A stretch of 64,000 bases of DNA from Ferruginibacter yonginensis (GCF_042651465.1 NZ_JBHSCZ010000003.1:100658-164657); one strand, 5' to 3'. Counted from the stretch's first letter, positions 23,849 to 33,104 are shown. Notes: a model not told the origin generated them from the sequence alone. Translations and numbers: made by a program.

Positions 23849-26746
23849 CTAGGCTGTTGCTGTTTCAGCATAAGCACTTACAGGTTCACATGTACAAATT
23901 AAATTTCTATCGCCGTAGGTATTGTTTACCCTGCTGATGCTTGGCCAAAATTTATTTTCTTTTACATATGGTAAAGGAAAAGCAGCTTGCTCTCTGCTGT
24001 AAGGTCTTGACCAATCATTAGCCATTACAACAAATTGAGTGTGTGGTGCATGTTTCAACACATTATCAGCTTTATCGGCTGCACCATTTTCAATGGCAGC
24101 AATTTCTTTACGAATACTTAATAAGGCATCGCAAAAACGATCAAGCTCCGCCTTGTCTTCACTTTCTGTTGGTTCAATCATAATAGTGCCAGCAACAGGG
24201 AATGATAAAGTTGGTGCATGGAAGTTGTAATCCATCAAACGTTTTGCAACATCTTCAGCCTCAATACCTGCGCTTGTTTTAAACGGACGTAAATCAACAA
24301 TAAACTCATGGGCACAAGTACCATTTTTACCGGTGTACAAAATTTTATAATCGTTTTGCAAACGGGCTTTCATGTAGTTAGCGTTTAAAATAGCATATTC
24401 TGTGCTCTTTTTTAAACCATCTGCACCCAACATTTTTATATAGGCATAACTAATTAATAAAATGCTGGCGCTACCATAAGGAGCAGCACTCACCGCATGT
24501 GTGGCAGTTGCAGCTGTGTTAGCAACACCTTTAATTACATGGCCTGGCAAAAACGGTTTTAATTTGTCGTTTACACCAATAGGGCCCATGCCAGGACCGC
24601 CGCCGCCATGCGGTATTGCAAAAGTTTTATGTAAGTTTAAGTGACAAACATCTGCACCAATTAATCCGGGGCTAGTTAACCCAACCTGCGCATTCATATT
24701 AGCACCATCCATATAAACTAAACCGCCATTATCGTGAATAAGTGCACAAATATCTTTAATGGTTTCTTCAAATACGCCATGTGTACTTGGGTAGGTGATC
24801 ATTAAGCCTGCTAAGTTATCCTTGTGTTTTTCAACTTGTGCTTGCATATCAGCCATATCTATATTACCAGCATCATCACACTTGGTTACTACCACTTTAA
24901 AACCAGCCATTACAGCACTTGCAGGGTTGGTGCCGTGTGCAGAAATAGGAATTAAAATAATGTTTCTATGTTTTTCATTTCTATGTTCGTGATAAGCCCT
25001 AATGGTTAACAAGCCTGTGTATTCACCTTGAGCTCCGCTGTTCGGTTGTAGGGATGTTGCTGTGAAGCCAGTAACATTGCTCAACCAATTTTCGAGCTCA
25101 GTTAAAATTTGTTGGTAACCTTTCCATTGGTCAGCCGGTGCAAACGGGTGTATATTGCTGAACTCAGGCCAGCTTACTGGAATAAGCTCTGTTGCTGCAT
25201 TTAACTTCATGGTACAACTACCTAATGAAATCATTGAGGTGTTTAAACTCAAATCTTTATTTTCAAGCGATTTAATGTAACGCAGCATTTGGCTTTCGCT
25301 TCTATGCGAATTAAATACAGGGTGTGTTAAAAAGCTTGATGTACGGGTAAGGGCTGTAGGGATGTTGGTTAACAATGTATCGTTACTAAAACTAGCTTCA
25401 GCAGTATCTTTATGAATGGCTTTTGCAAATATGTGCAAAATATCAAGCACATCGTTTTGCGAAGTAGTTTCATCTAAACTAATTAAGATGTTGGTTGGCG
25501 TATAAAAGAAATTTACCTCTGCTGCCAATGCTTGTGTTCGTACCGCTTCTATAGCTTCTGTTTTAATTGAAATGGTATCGAAGTAAAATTGGTTTTCGTT
25601 GTGGAAACCCATAGCAGCAAGCTCATCACTCAATGTTTTGGTAAGTAAGCTTACTCTTTTTGCAATATTTTTTAAACCATCTGCACCATGGTATACGGCA
25701 TACATGGCCGACATGTTTGATAACAACGCTTGCGCTGTACAAATATTACTCGTAGCTTTTTCACGACGAATATGTTGCTCACGTGTTTGCAATGCCATAC
25801 GCAAACAACGGTTGCCTTGTGCATCAATAGAAACACCGATAATACGACCTGGAATATTACGTTTAAATTCATCTTTTGTGGCAAAAAAAGCAGCATGTGG
25901 TCCACCAAAGCCCATTGGCACACCAAGGCGTTGAGCACTTCCAATAGCAACATCAGCCCCTAATTCACCAGGAGCAGTTAATAGGGTAAGGGCTAATAAA
26001 TCGGTTGCCATTATCACCATAGCATTCACTGCATGTGCTGCATTTACAAAGTTTCTATAATCTTCAATAGAGCCATTGCGGTTTGGGTATTGAACGATGG
26101 CACCAAAATAAGTATCATCTAACACTGCAGTTTTATAATCACCAAATACCAGTTCAACACCAATAGGGATGGCTCTTGTAATTAAGATGTCTTTTGTTTG
26201 AGCAAAAATATTTTCGTCAACAAAAAACTTTGGCGACGTAATATGATCTGTATTTTTATTTTTATGGTTGAGCAACATGGCCATGGCTTCTGCTGCTGCA
26301 GTACCCTCATCTAACAAACTAGCATTGGCAATAGGCAAGCCCGTTAAATCAGCCACCATGGTTTGAAAGTTTAATAAACTTTCTAAACGGCCTTGTGCAA
26401 TTTCAGCTTGGTAAGGGGTGTATTGTGTATACCAACCTGGGTTTTCAAAAACGGTACGCAAAATAACTGATGGTACAATTGTGCCATAATAGCCTTGTCC
26501 CATGTAAGTTTTGTATACTTTATTAAGGGCTGCTACTTTTTTAAGTTCAGTAAGGTATTGGTATTCGCTTACTGGGTTACCTGTTTGTAGCGGCTCTTGA
26601 GCTCTAATAGCTGCTGGTACTGTTTGTTCAATGAGCGTATCTAAGCTAGCAACACCAATGGTTTCAAGCATTTCTCTCGTTTCTTGCGCATCTGGGCCAA
26701 TATGCCTGCGTACAAATTCTTGCTGTTGTTGTTCAAAAAGATTCAT
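23849..26746 (-). CDS. gcvP: Glycine dehydrogenase (aminomethyl-transferring), P-protein
   Basis: The 965-residue protein is a full-length fused P-protein. It begins FVRRHIGPDAQETREML, has YYGTIVPSVILRT and QALLSNMSAMYAVYHG in the N-terminal half, and carries the PLP-binding lysine in LHKTFAIPHGGGGPGMGP in the C-terminal half. It decarboxylates glycine and passes the aminomethyl group to the H-protein of the glycine cleavage system. The partner genes gcvT and gcvH are not in the window, so the system is split. It has its own promoter and terminator. Confidence 0.97.
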   Translation of the reverse strand: MNLFEQQQQEFVRRHIGPDAQETREMLETIGVASLDTLIEQTVPAAIRAQEPLQTGNPVSEYQYLTELKKVAALNKVYKTYMGQGYYGTIVPSVILRTVFENPGWYTQYTPYQAEIAQGRLESLLNFQTMVADLTGLPIANASLLDEGTAAAEAMAMLLNHKNKNTDHITSPKFFVDENIFAQTKDILITRAIPIGVELVFGDYKTAVLDDTYFGAIVQYPNRNGSIEDYRNFVNAAHAVNAMVIMATDLLALTLLTAPGELGADVAIGSAQRLGVPMGFGGPHAAFFATKDEFKRNIPGRIIGVSIDAQGNRCLRMALQTREQHIRREKATSNICTAQALLSNMSAMYAVYHGADGLKNIAKRVSLLTKTLSDELAAMGFHNENQFYFDTISIKTEAIEAVRTQALAAEVNFFYTPTNILISLDETTSQNDVLDILHIFAKAIHKDTAEASFSNDTLLTNIPTALTRTSSFLTHPVFNSHRSESQMLRYIKSLENKDLSLNTSMISLGSCTMKLNAATELIPVSWPEFSNIHPFAPADQWKGYQQILTELENWLSNVTGFTATSLQPNSGAQGEYTGLLTIRAYHEHRNEKHRNIILIPISAHGTNPASAVMAGFKVVVTKCDDAGNIDMADMQAQVEKHKDNLAGLMITYPSTHGVFEETIKDICALIHDNGGLVYMDGANMNAQVGLTSPGLIGADVCHLNLHKTFAIPHGGGGPGMGPIGVNDKLKPFLPGHVIKGVANTAATATHAVSAAPYGSASILLISYAYIKMLGADGLKKSTEYAILNANYMKARLQNDYKILYTGKNGTCAHEFIVDLRPFKTSAGIEAEDVAKRLMDYNFHAPTLSFPVAGTIMIEPTESEDKAELDRFCDALLSIRKEIAAIENGAADKADNVLKHAPHTQFVVMANDWSRPYSREQAAFPLPYVKENKFWPSISRVNNTYGDRNLICTCEPVSAYAETATA

Positions 26747-26860
26747 GGTGCTTATTATGATTTTTTAAAAGATGAGGATCACAAAAGCAAATGGTTGTAA
26801 GTTGTACCATGTAAGTGGTAATTTTAAAATAAAACCTGTCACTTTTAATGATTTGCGTTG

Positions 26861-26868
26861 CAAATTTA
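26861..26868 (-). promoter_or_regulatory. -7 element of gcvP promoter
   Basis: TAAATTTG on the minus strand matches TAnnTTTG, which would give a leader of about 110 nt before gcvP. I looked for a glycine riboswitch in that leader and saw none. Confidence 0.35.
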
Positions 26869-26919
26869 CAGCAATGAGGCTAAATTAATTGTCGATACAT
26901 GGAACAAGTTTATTTAATT

Positions 26920-26927
26920 TAGATTTG
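26920..26927 (+). promoter_or_regulatory. -7 element of the thioredoxin-like gene promoter
   Basis: TAGATTTG matches TAnnTTTG and lies 62 nt upstream of the thioredoxin-like ATG. No -33 TTG at the usual spacing was found. Confidence 0.35.
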
Positions 26928-26988
26928 TGGAAAAGAAAGCCTAAAATGGTGAAAACATCATTTAAACGCCCTATAAAAAAGTATGCTT

Positions 26989-27489
26989 ATGAAACAAATA
27001 ACACTGTGGTTGGTAATTTTAATGGTTGGTTTAAAAGCGATTGCTCAGGTTGAAAAGGTAAAGTTTGGTGATGTTATGCCGGCTTTTAGCTACACTGATG
27101 AAAATGGCGTTTTGGTAAAAAGTAGTGCTTTAAAAAATAAAGTGGTGTTGATTAATTTTTTTGCAACATGGTGTGGTCCTTGTTTACAGGAGTTGCCTTT
27201 AATAACAGAAAAAATTTGGCAACCTTATAAAAATAATGAACGCTTTGTATTATTAGTTGTGGGGAGAGACCATACCCTGCAAGAAGTGAGCAGTTTTAAG
27301 GCAAAGAAACAATTGCCTTTTCCTTTATATGCCGATAAGGGTAAGCCGATTTACAATTTGTTTGCCACCCAATACATACCACGTAACTATTTAATAGATA
27401 CTAACGGAATAATTATTTACACTTCAATAGGTTTTGAAGCAACTGAGTTTGAAACAATGCTAGCCTTATTAAAAAAACGCCTTCAATAA
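26989..27489 (+). CDS. Exported TlpA-like thioredoxin
   Basis: The 166-residue protein has a signal peptide (ending GLKAIAQ) and a TlpA/ResA-type thioredoxin fold with the active site WCGPC (Cys62, Cys65). The family cis-Pro region is seen as YIPRNYLID. Such proteins reduce disulfides in the periplasm. Start ATG 26989 gives the typical MK signal-peptide start; ATG 26983 two codons earlier is equally possible. The YkgJ-like gene follows after 20 nt on the same strand. Confidence 0.88.
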   Translation: MKQITLWLVILMVGLKAIAQVEKVKFGDVMPAFSYTDENGVLVKSSALKNKVVLINFFATWCGPCLQELPLITEKIWQPYKNNERFVLLVVGRDHTLQEVSSFKAKKQLPFPLYADKGKPIYNLFATQYIPRNYLIDTNGIIIYTSIGFEATEFETMLALLKKRLQ

Positions 27490-27509
27490 AACATTTACCT
27501 ATTTACTTA

Positions 27510-27995
27510 ATGGACAATCAAAAATTACTGACCAACTGGCAAAAAAAATCGCTTGAAAGGGCTAAGTTGTATAAAAAACATTTACACCGTGCAGATAAAA
27601 AAACAACCCTGAGGGCTTTGCCAGCCTTACACGAAGAAGCATTTGAACATATTAATTGTTTAACCTGTGCCAATTGTTGTAAAAATTATTCGCCCCGTTT
27701 TAAAACCACTGACATAAAACGTATTGCTAAATTATTGCAAATGAAAGAGGGTGTGTTTATTGAAACGTATTTGTTGTTAGATGCTGATGGTGATTATGTT
27801 GCAAATGCACAACCTTGTCCGTTTTTAGGTGATGATAATTTTTGTAGTATTTATGAAGATAGGCCAAGTGATTGTGCTCGTTTTCCTTACACTGATGAAG
27901 ATGTTATTATTAAGCGACAAGAAATTACTTTGAAGAATGCTACTTTTTGCCCAGCTGTATATTTTGTGTTGGAGAAATTGATGGAGAAGAAATGA
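27510..27995 (+). CDS. YkgJ family cysteine cluster protein
   Basis: The 161-residue protein carries the metal-binding CxxCxxCC cluster (CLTCANCC, Cys50, 53, 56 and 57). Further cysteines follow in PCPFLGDDNFCSIYEDRP and SDCARFPY. This is the pattern of the YkgJ zinc- or iron-chelating family; its exact role is unknown. It is soluble and follows the thioredoxin-like gene by 20 nt. Its last 368 bp recur almost identically at 28954-29321. Confidence 0.88.
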   Translation: MDNQKLLTNWQKKSLERAKLYKKHLHRADKKTTLRALPALHEEAFEHINCLTCANCCKNYSPRFKTTDIKRIAKLLQMKEGVFIETYLLLDADGDYVANAQPCPFLGDDNFCSIYEDRPSDCARFPYTDEDVIIKRQEITLKNATFCPAVYFVLEKLMEKK

Positions 27996-28177
27996 GTAGG
28001 GAATGAGGAATTATGAGTTGGAGAGAAGAGTAATATTTTATAAATTTAAGTATAACATTACAAACATTTATGCATTTTATTTAATATCAAATATTTTATA
28101 ATAGTGATTTAAATCACAACATAATACATAATGTAGTTTTAAATTCATACATTATTTTGAATTTAAAAATGTACTAC

Positions 28178-28711
28178 ATGAAAAAATATTATTTTGTAAT
28201 AATTTTTATCGGTTCGTCATTCATTTTTTTTAGTTGCAAAAAAAGTAAAATAATTGAAGATCAACTACCCCCCATTACACAGGTAGGCGCTAATACCTTT
28301 GGTTGCCTTATTAACGGTAAATTATACACACCTAAAGGATTTGAACAAAACAAGCCCAATTTTGATATGATTGTAGATCCAAATAATAACGGTAATGTAG
28401 ATATCAGAACTTTTAGAAAAGATGGTTTAAAAACTTCAAGTTTATCCTTTAGTTGTTTTAATATTTTTAGCTCTGATATATTTATTTTACCATTTTCAGA
28501 TATTTTCCCAAATTATATTGACGATATTAATAGTAATGTATGCTACTTCGTTAGTTCTCAAAATAATTTTCGAAAAGGTAGCTTAAAAATAACAAGATAT
28601 GATTTAACAAATAAAATAATTTCAGGAACTTTTGAATTTACACTTTTTGATTCCACTATTTCTTGTGATACAATTCATATAACTCAAGGTAGATTTGATA
28701 AAAAATTTTAA
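28178..28711 (+). CDS. Putative lipoprotein of unknown function
   Basis: The 177-residue product starts with MKKYYFVIIFIGSSFIFFSC, a clear lipoprotein signal peptide with the lipid-attachment Cys20. After it come Lys-rich and Pro-rich residues and a beta-rich body (FGCLINGKLYTPKG and SGTFEFTLFDS). The GCLINGKLY opening is common in small Bacteroidota lipoproteins that have no known function. ATG 28178 is chosen over a TTG at 28157. It lies between the two copies of the YkgJ segment and is visibly more AT-rich than the genes before it. Confidence 0.65.
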   Translation: MKKYYFVIIFIGSSFIFFSCKKSKIIEDQLPPITQVGANTFGCLINGKLYTPKGFEQNKPNFDMIVDPNNNGNVDIRTFRKDGLKTSSLSFSCFNIFSSDIFILPFSDIFPNYIDDINSNVCYFVSSQNNFRKGSLKITRYDLTNKIISGTFEFTLFDSTISCDTIHITQGRFDKKF

Positions 28712-28729
28712 ATAAAAAATTTGTATACT

Positions 28730-28972
28730 ATGAAACATTTTTTGATAATATGTTGCCTTTTTACTGCTACACAAGTAAAAGCACAAACTGACACAACCAG
28801 CCGTAGCGAATTAGCTTTTTTATTTGAAAACCTTGTACCAAGTAGCAGCCTTACAGGTTATTTAATAGAATGGGGTACTAATATGACAGATAAAGATGAT
28901 TTAAATGGTTTAATAACAGATAGTAATTTTGTAAATAACCTTGATTTGGTTCGTACACGAAGAAGCATTTGA
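28730..28972 (+). pseudogene. Truncated exported protein, cut by the YkgJ duplicate
   Basis: The gene begins with a good signal peptide (MKHFLIICCLFTATQVKAQ) and a plausible mature start. After residue 75 (about 28954) the sequence becomes the out-of-frame start of the duplicated YkgJ segment and stops at 28972. The native part is therefore about 75 residues, and the original C-terminus is lost. It follows the lipoprotein gene by 18 nt. Confidence 0.6.
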
Positions 28973-29321
28973 ACATATTAATTGTTTAACCTGTGCTAAT
29001 TGTTGTAAAAATTATTCGCCCCGTTTTAAAACCACTGATATTAAACGTATTGCTAAATTATTGCAAATGAAAGAGGGTGTGTTTATTGAAACGTATTTGT
29101 TGTTAGATGCTGATGGAGATTATGTTGCAAATGCACAACCTTGTCCGTTTTTAGGTGATGATAATTTTTGTAGTATTTATGAAGATAGGCCAAGTGATTG
29201 TGCTCGTTTCCCTTATACTGATGAAGATGTTATTATTAAGCAACAAGAAATTACTTTAAAGAATGCTACTTTTTGCCCAGCTGTATATTTTGTGTTGGAG
29301 AAATTGATGGAGAAGAAATGA
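28954..29321 (+). pseudogene. 5'-truncated duplicate of the YkgJ family gene
   Basis: This segment repeats 27628-27995 over exactly 368 bp with 8 base differences by my count. It encodes residues 40-161 of the YkgJ protein, including the complete cysteine cluster, but lacks the first 39 codons. Seven of the eight differences are synonymous; the other is Arg to Gln. Translation could start only at a TTG (28941) in the preceding broken gene, so it is probably not expressed as a normal protein. Confidence 0.8.
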
Positions 29322-29326
29322 ATGGT

Positions 29327-29420
29327 GAATGCAGAATGATGAATGCAGAATGATGAATGCAGAATGATGAATGCAGAATGATGAATACAGAATTAAGAGT
29401 GATGAATGCAGAATGATGAA
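29327..29420 (+). repeat. 14-bp tandem repeat
   Basis: The unit GAATGCAGAATGAT occurs four times in perfect tandem (29327-29382), then once degenerate, and once more after a short spacer at 29404-29417. It begins 6 bp after the stop of the YkgJ duplicate and ends before the terminator. Confidence 0.85.
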
Positions 29421-29437
29421 TTTGTTTAGTTAATATG

Positions 29438-29473
29438 TCAAAAAAAGCCAACGATTTTCGTTGGCTTTTTTTA
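29438..29473. terminator. Bidirectional terminator
   Basis: AAAAAAAGCCAACGA and its complement, with A and T runs, lie between the YkgJ duplicate and the convergent metallo-hydrolase gene. Confidence 0.85.
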
Positions 29474-29489
29474 GTTTAAGGTGTTGTTA

Positions 29490-30413
29490 TTAGTTGGTTG
29501 TAGTAGTTTGTTGTATCGGTGGGTTGAGCTCCGTCCAAGCGGCTTCTAATGGGCGGTTAATGCCATCGCCGGTCCATTCTGGTGAGCCTTCAATAGTGGT
29601 GGTGTTTTTTAAAAAATCAGCTTTTGAAACGCCATCTTTAATGGCTTTTTTGGTTACTGTAAGTACGTTTTGTAAGTAGGTTTTAAACGCTACAATATCT
29701 GTTTTGTTGATGATGATATCGTAACCTTTACCTGCATGTCCGCACACATACACGGTTTGTTCATTAAAATGTTTGGTGGCTTTATCGAGTGTTTGAATCC
29801 ATTCGGTAATATTGGCACCACCTGCTACATCAACAAATGGGTGGCGGCGGTTAAACACTAAATCGCCTACATGTACAATATTGGCTTTTGTAAAATGAAC
29901 AAAACTATCGCCATTGGTATGGCCACGACCAAAGTAATGTAATGCTAATGTTTCATCATCAAACTTTTTATTCCACGTTTTTGTATAGGTTTCATCGGGA
30001 AAAAGTTGTTTGTCTTCATTTTTATTTTTTTGCGCTACTGCTATTTGGTTCGCCTTTGAGTTTTCGTGTGCTACTACATGCGCTACCAAATTTTTAAAAG
30101 CAATATTACCAGCGGTATGGTCGCCATGGTGGTGTGTATTTACGAGCAATTGAAAAGGTTGATCGTTTTTTGTTTTTAAGGCTTCAATACAATGTTGTGC
30201 CGTATCAGGAAACTGAGCATCTACCACAATATTGCCCGTTTTACCAATCATAAACAAAATGGTGCCGCCTTTCTCTGTAAAAACACCGATGGTATCTGTC
30301 AACATTTTTATGTTGTAAGTAGGGTCGTTTAAAAAAGAGGCTAATGTACTTTTGCTTAACAATGCTAATGCACTTAAGGTAAGGCCGTTTTTTATGAAGG
30401 ATCTGCGTTGCAT
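29490..30413 (-). CDS. MBL-fold metallo-hydrolase, exported
   Basis: The 307-residue protein starts RRSFIKNG followed by a hydrophobic stretch, a likely Tat-type signal. The metallo-beta-lactamase zinc motif HxHxDH is at residues 94-99 (HHHGDH). Other ligands are in GRGHTNGD and GHAGKG. Enzymes of this subgroup hydrolyse varied substrates in the periplasm, including some beta-lactams. The exact substrate cannot be told. One copy of the GC-rich dispersed element lies just upstream. Confidence 0.85.
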   Translation of the reverse strand: MQRRSFIKNGLTLSALALLSKSTLASFLNDPTYNIKMLTDTIGVFTEKGGTILFMIGKTGNIVVDAQFPDTAQHCIEALKTKNDQPFQLLVNTHHHGDHTAGNIAFKNLVAHVVAHENSKANQIAVAQKNKNEDKQLFPDETYTKTWNKKFDDETLALHYFGRGHTNGDSFVHFTKANIVHVGDLVFNRRHPFVDVAGGANITEWIQTLDKATKHFNEQTVYVCGHAGKGYDIIINKTDIVAFKTYLQNVLTVTKKAIKDGVSKADFLKNTTTIEGSPEWTGDGINRPLEAAWTELNPPIQQTTTTN

Positions 30414-30498
30414 AAAATATTATTTAAAGTTTAAGGTACAACTTTTAGTTAAAAAGATGTTGCAACATCAAAAGATGATAGATAATAAAATGATGAAA

Positions 30499-30595
30499 GG
30501 CTGGCGGATAGCAGCGGCACCGAATGCGCTGCGGCGCAGAAGGTACAGCGTATAGCCGCTTATTAGTTGATACTAGCACAACTGTACATAGCCCC
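30499..30595 (+). repeat. Dispersed GC-rich hairpin element, copy 3
   Basis: This 97-bp block has the same order as the copies at 562-660 and 4885-4982: GGCT, CGGATAGCAGCGGCACC, a GC palindrome (TGCGCTGCGGCGCA), GGTACAGCGTATAGCC, and a closing AGCCCC. It lies between the metallo-hydrolase start and the MFS stop. Confidence 0.7.
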
Positions 30596-30602
30596 AACCA
30601 AA

Positions 30603-31823
30603 TTAATATTCAATTTTTTTAAGATGCGGAAAGCCAAGCCAAGTGCCTATTACCACTACAACAGACATGGCACCGCCAAATACAACTGCAGGTAAAGTAC
30701 CCATTACTTTTGAGGTAATACCGCTTTCAAATTGTCCTAACTCGTTAGAGGAGTTAATAAAAATCATGTTGATAGATGAAACCCTACCCCGTAACGCATC
30801 TGGCGTATACAACTGTGCAATGGTACCTCTAATTACTACGCTAATACCATCGCAAATGCCAGCTAATGCTAAAGCGGCAAAACTGAGCCAGTATACTTTA
30901 GAAAGGCCAAATACAATGATGAAGATGCCGAAGCCAGCAACGGCCAATAGCATTTTTAAGCCTTGCTTTTTTTGCATAGGTACTACGAGTAAAATCAACA
31001 CACTTATGAGGGCGCCTATATCCATAGCTGCATTTAAAAATCCGTAACCAATGGCATTTGTATGGAGCACATGCTCAGCAATTTCAGGAATAAAGGCAAC
31101 GGCGCCGCCAAAAAGTACTGCAAACAAATCAAGCGATATTACGCCTAACATCGTTTTATTATTGTATACAAATTGAAAACCTTGTTTGATAGATGTTAAT
31201 ACAGGCTCACGTTTTTCAACAAATACAGGTGGCTTGGCTTTAATGTTTATAGCACAAATACTTGCAATAATTAGTAGGGCTGCACTAATAAAATATGCAT
31301 TTGAAATACCGGCTAATGCAATAAATAAACCGCCAGTAGCATGGCCTGTTATGGAAGCTACTAAATAGCTTGATGAATTGAATGAAATGGCTTTTTGTAA
31401 AGCATCTCTTGGTACAATAGCCGCAATCATACTATTGGAGGCTGGTGAGGCAAACGATCGTATAATGCCCGTGCTAAATACCACCAATAAAATGCAACTT
31501 ATTTGTGCTGTATTACTGAGTTGAAAATAGGGTAAGCTGGTTAAGGCTAAACCAACTGCACAACATAGGTAAAATATGTACGATGTGGAGAGTACCTTTT
31601 TTTTATCATGCGTATCAATATAATGACCGGCATACATAGCTGTAAGTACAGCAGGTAAAAACTCGGTTAAGCCTGCAACCCCTACCATATAAGTGTTGGC
31701 TAAATGAAATACTTGGTAAATAACAATAGTTGAAATCATACGTACGCCAAGTGTATACGATAATTTTGCACCGATGAAATACCAAAACTCTGTAGGTAAA
31801 GCTGCTTGTTTTTTGTTGGCCAT
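30603..31823 (-). CDS. MFS transporter (EntS/MFS_3 type)
   Basis: The 406-residue protein has about 12 membrane helices, with the TM2-3 motif replaced by YAGHYIDTHDKKKVL. The sequence SFASPASNSMIAAIVP and the DALRGRVSSINMIF block near the C-terminus are typical of the MFS_3/EntS exporters. Substrate is unknown. It is 3 nt downstream of the deoxynucleoside kinase gene, so it is likely read from the same transcript. Confidence 0.82.
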   Translation of the reverse strand: MANKKQAALPTEFWYFIGAKLSYTLGVRMISTIVIYQVFHLANTYMVGVAGLTEFLPAVLTAMYAGHYIDTHDKKKVLSTSYIFYLCCAVGLALTSLPYFQLSNTAQISCILLVVFSTGIIRSFASPASNSMIAAIVPRDALQKAISFNSSSYLVASITGHATGGLFIALAGISNAYFISAALLIIASICAINIKAKPPVFVEKREPVLTSIKQGFQFVYNNKTMLGVISLDLFAVLFGGAVAFIPEIAEHVLHTNAIGYGFLNAAMDIGALISVLILLVVPMQKKQGLKMLLAVAGFGIFIIVFGLSKVYWLSFAALALAGICDGISVVIRGTIAQLYTPDALRGRVSSINMIFINSSNELGQFESGITSKVMGTLPAVVFGGAMSVVVVIGTWLGFPHLKKIEY

Positions 31824-31826
31824 GTA

Positions 31827-32459
31827 CTAAGGTAAAGTGATAAAATGTTGCCCTTCTTCATACTCTTTATCGAGTGCATCAATAATGGTTTGAAGGTGTA
31901 AGGGGTTGTCTAAAAAATCAGCATTACTTGCATCAACAAACAATGTTTTTATATGATGTTGTTTGATGTATTGGGTATAAGTTTCTTGTAAATTAAAAAG
32001 ATAATCGTTTGGAATACTTTGTTCGTATTTTCTGTTACGTTTTTTAATGTTTTCTTGTAACTTAATTACGGGTGTATGTAAGTAAATAAGAATATCGGGT
32101 TGAATGATTTGTGGGTTAATGATATCGAACAGTTTTTGGTACAACCTAAACTCCTCATCGGGTAAATTTACTTTTGCGAATAACAAGCATTTGGTAAACA
32201 AGTAATCAGATATGGTAACGTTTTGAAACATATCTTTTGTTTGCAATAAATCTTTCAACTGTTTGTACCGCTCTGCCATAAAAAATAACTCTAAGGGAAA
32301 TGCAAACTGCTCAGGGTTTTCGTAAAACTTAGGTAAAAAGGGATTTTCAGCAAATTCCTCTAAAATGAGCCTGGCATTGTAGTGTTTACTCAATAAATGA
32401 GATAGGGTTGTTTTACCAGCACCAATATTACCTTCTATGGTTATAAAGTTATAATTCAT
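31827..32459 (-). CDS. Deoxynucleoside kinase
   Basis: The 210-residue protein has an N-terminal P-loop GNIGAGKT (residues 10-17) and the deoxynucleoside kinase pattern LEEFAENPFLPKFYENP with MAERYKQ. The lid region KRNRKYEQSIP also fits. These enzymes phosphorylate deoxyadenosine, deoxyguanosine or deoxycytidine in salvage. It lies between folK and an MFS gene on the same strand. Confidence 0.9.
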   Translation of the reverse strand: MNYNFITIEGNIGAGKTTLSHLLSKHYNARLILEEFAENPFLPKFYENPEQFAFPLELFFMAERYKQLKDLLQTKDMFQNVTISDYLFTKCLLFAKVNLPDEEFRLYQKLFDIINPQIIQPDILIYLHTPVIKLQENIKKRNRKYEQSIPNDYLFNLQETYTQYIKQHHIKTLFVDASNADFLDNPLHLQTIIDALDKEYEEGQHFITLP

Positions 32460-32495
32460 GAAAGTGCAAAATAAAAGGAATCGCCTTAAAGGTTA

Positions 32496-32975
32496 TTAAA
32501 TTTTTTGCACATCTAACGTATCGGAACAGGTTTGTAAAAGTGTTTTGATATTTTTTTGTAAGGAAGGATGTATTAAGTTTTCATTTAATTCAGCAAGCGG
32601 AATCAGTACAAAACGCCTATTTTGAATTTGTGGATGCGGCACTTTTAGTTGTGGTACATCAATGATTTGATTGTTGAAAAATAAAATATCAATATCAATT
32701 ACCCTTGCAGCATATTTTACCGAACGGGTACGCCCCAAATCATTTTCAATAGCTAAAATGGTATGCAGGGTAGTAAGTGCATCTAATTTTGTTGTAACCA
32801 CTAATACTTGGTTTATAAAGTTGGGTTGTGCGGTTAAGCCCCAAGCGGCCGTACTGTAAAAAGAGGATGCTGAAGCGATGTTACCCACACGTTGTACAAT
32901 AGCTTTTGTGGCTGCAAGCAACTGCTGTTGTGGATTGCCTAAATTACTACCTAATAAAAGATAAACCGTATTCAT
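32496..32975 (-). CDS. folK: 6-hydroxymethyl-7,8-dihydropterin pyrophosphokinase
   Basis: The 159-residue protein has the HPPK layout: YLLLGSNLGNPQQQL at the N-terminus, FYSTAAWG, FINQVLVV and the catalytic core GRTRSVKYAARVIDIDILF, followed by PHPQIQNRRFVL. It transfers pyrophosphate in folate synthesis. ATG 32975 is preferred to a TTG four codons upstream. It is followed on the same strand by the deoxynucleoside kinase (36 nt), and the set was probably transcribed together. Confidence 0.95.
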   Translation of the reverse strand: MNTVYLLLGSNLGNPQQQLLAATKAIVQRVGNIASASSFYSTAAWGLTAQPNFINQVLVVTTKLDALTTLHTILAIENDLGRTRSVKYAARVIDIDILFFNNQIIDVPQLKVPHPQIQNRRFVLIPLAELNENLIHPSLQKNIKTLLQTCSDTLDVQKI

Positions 32976-33104
32976 ACAATAATTCAATTGGTTGCAAACT
33001 TACATGATTATGTACGTTGTAACTTAGTTATGTTGTAGGTTGTTTGAAAGTAAAAAAACTATAATCTGTTAATTTTTAATAGCTTTACGCCACAAACAGT
33101 TTAT

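Noticed and set aside
26747..26868. Possible glycine riboswitch in the gcvP leader
   Set aside because: I could not find the tandem aptamer core or a switching terminator. The leader is only AT-rich.
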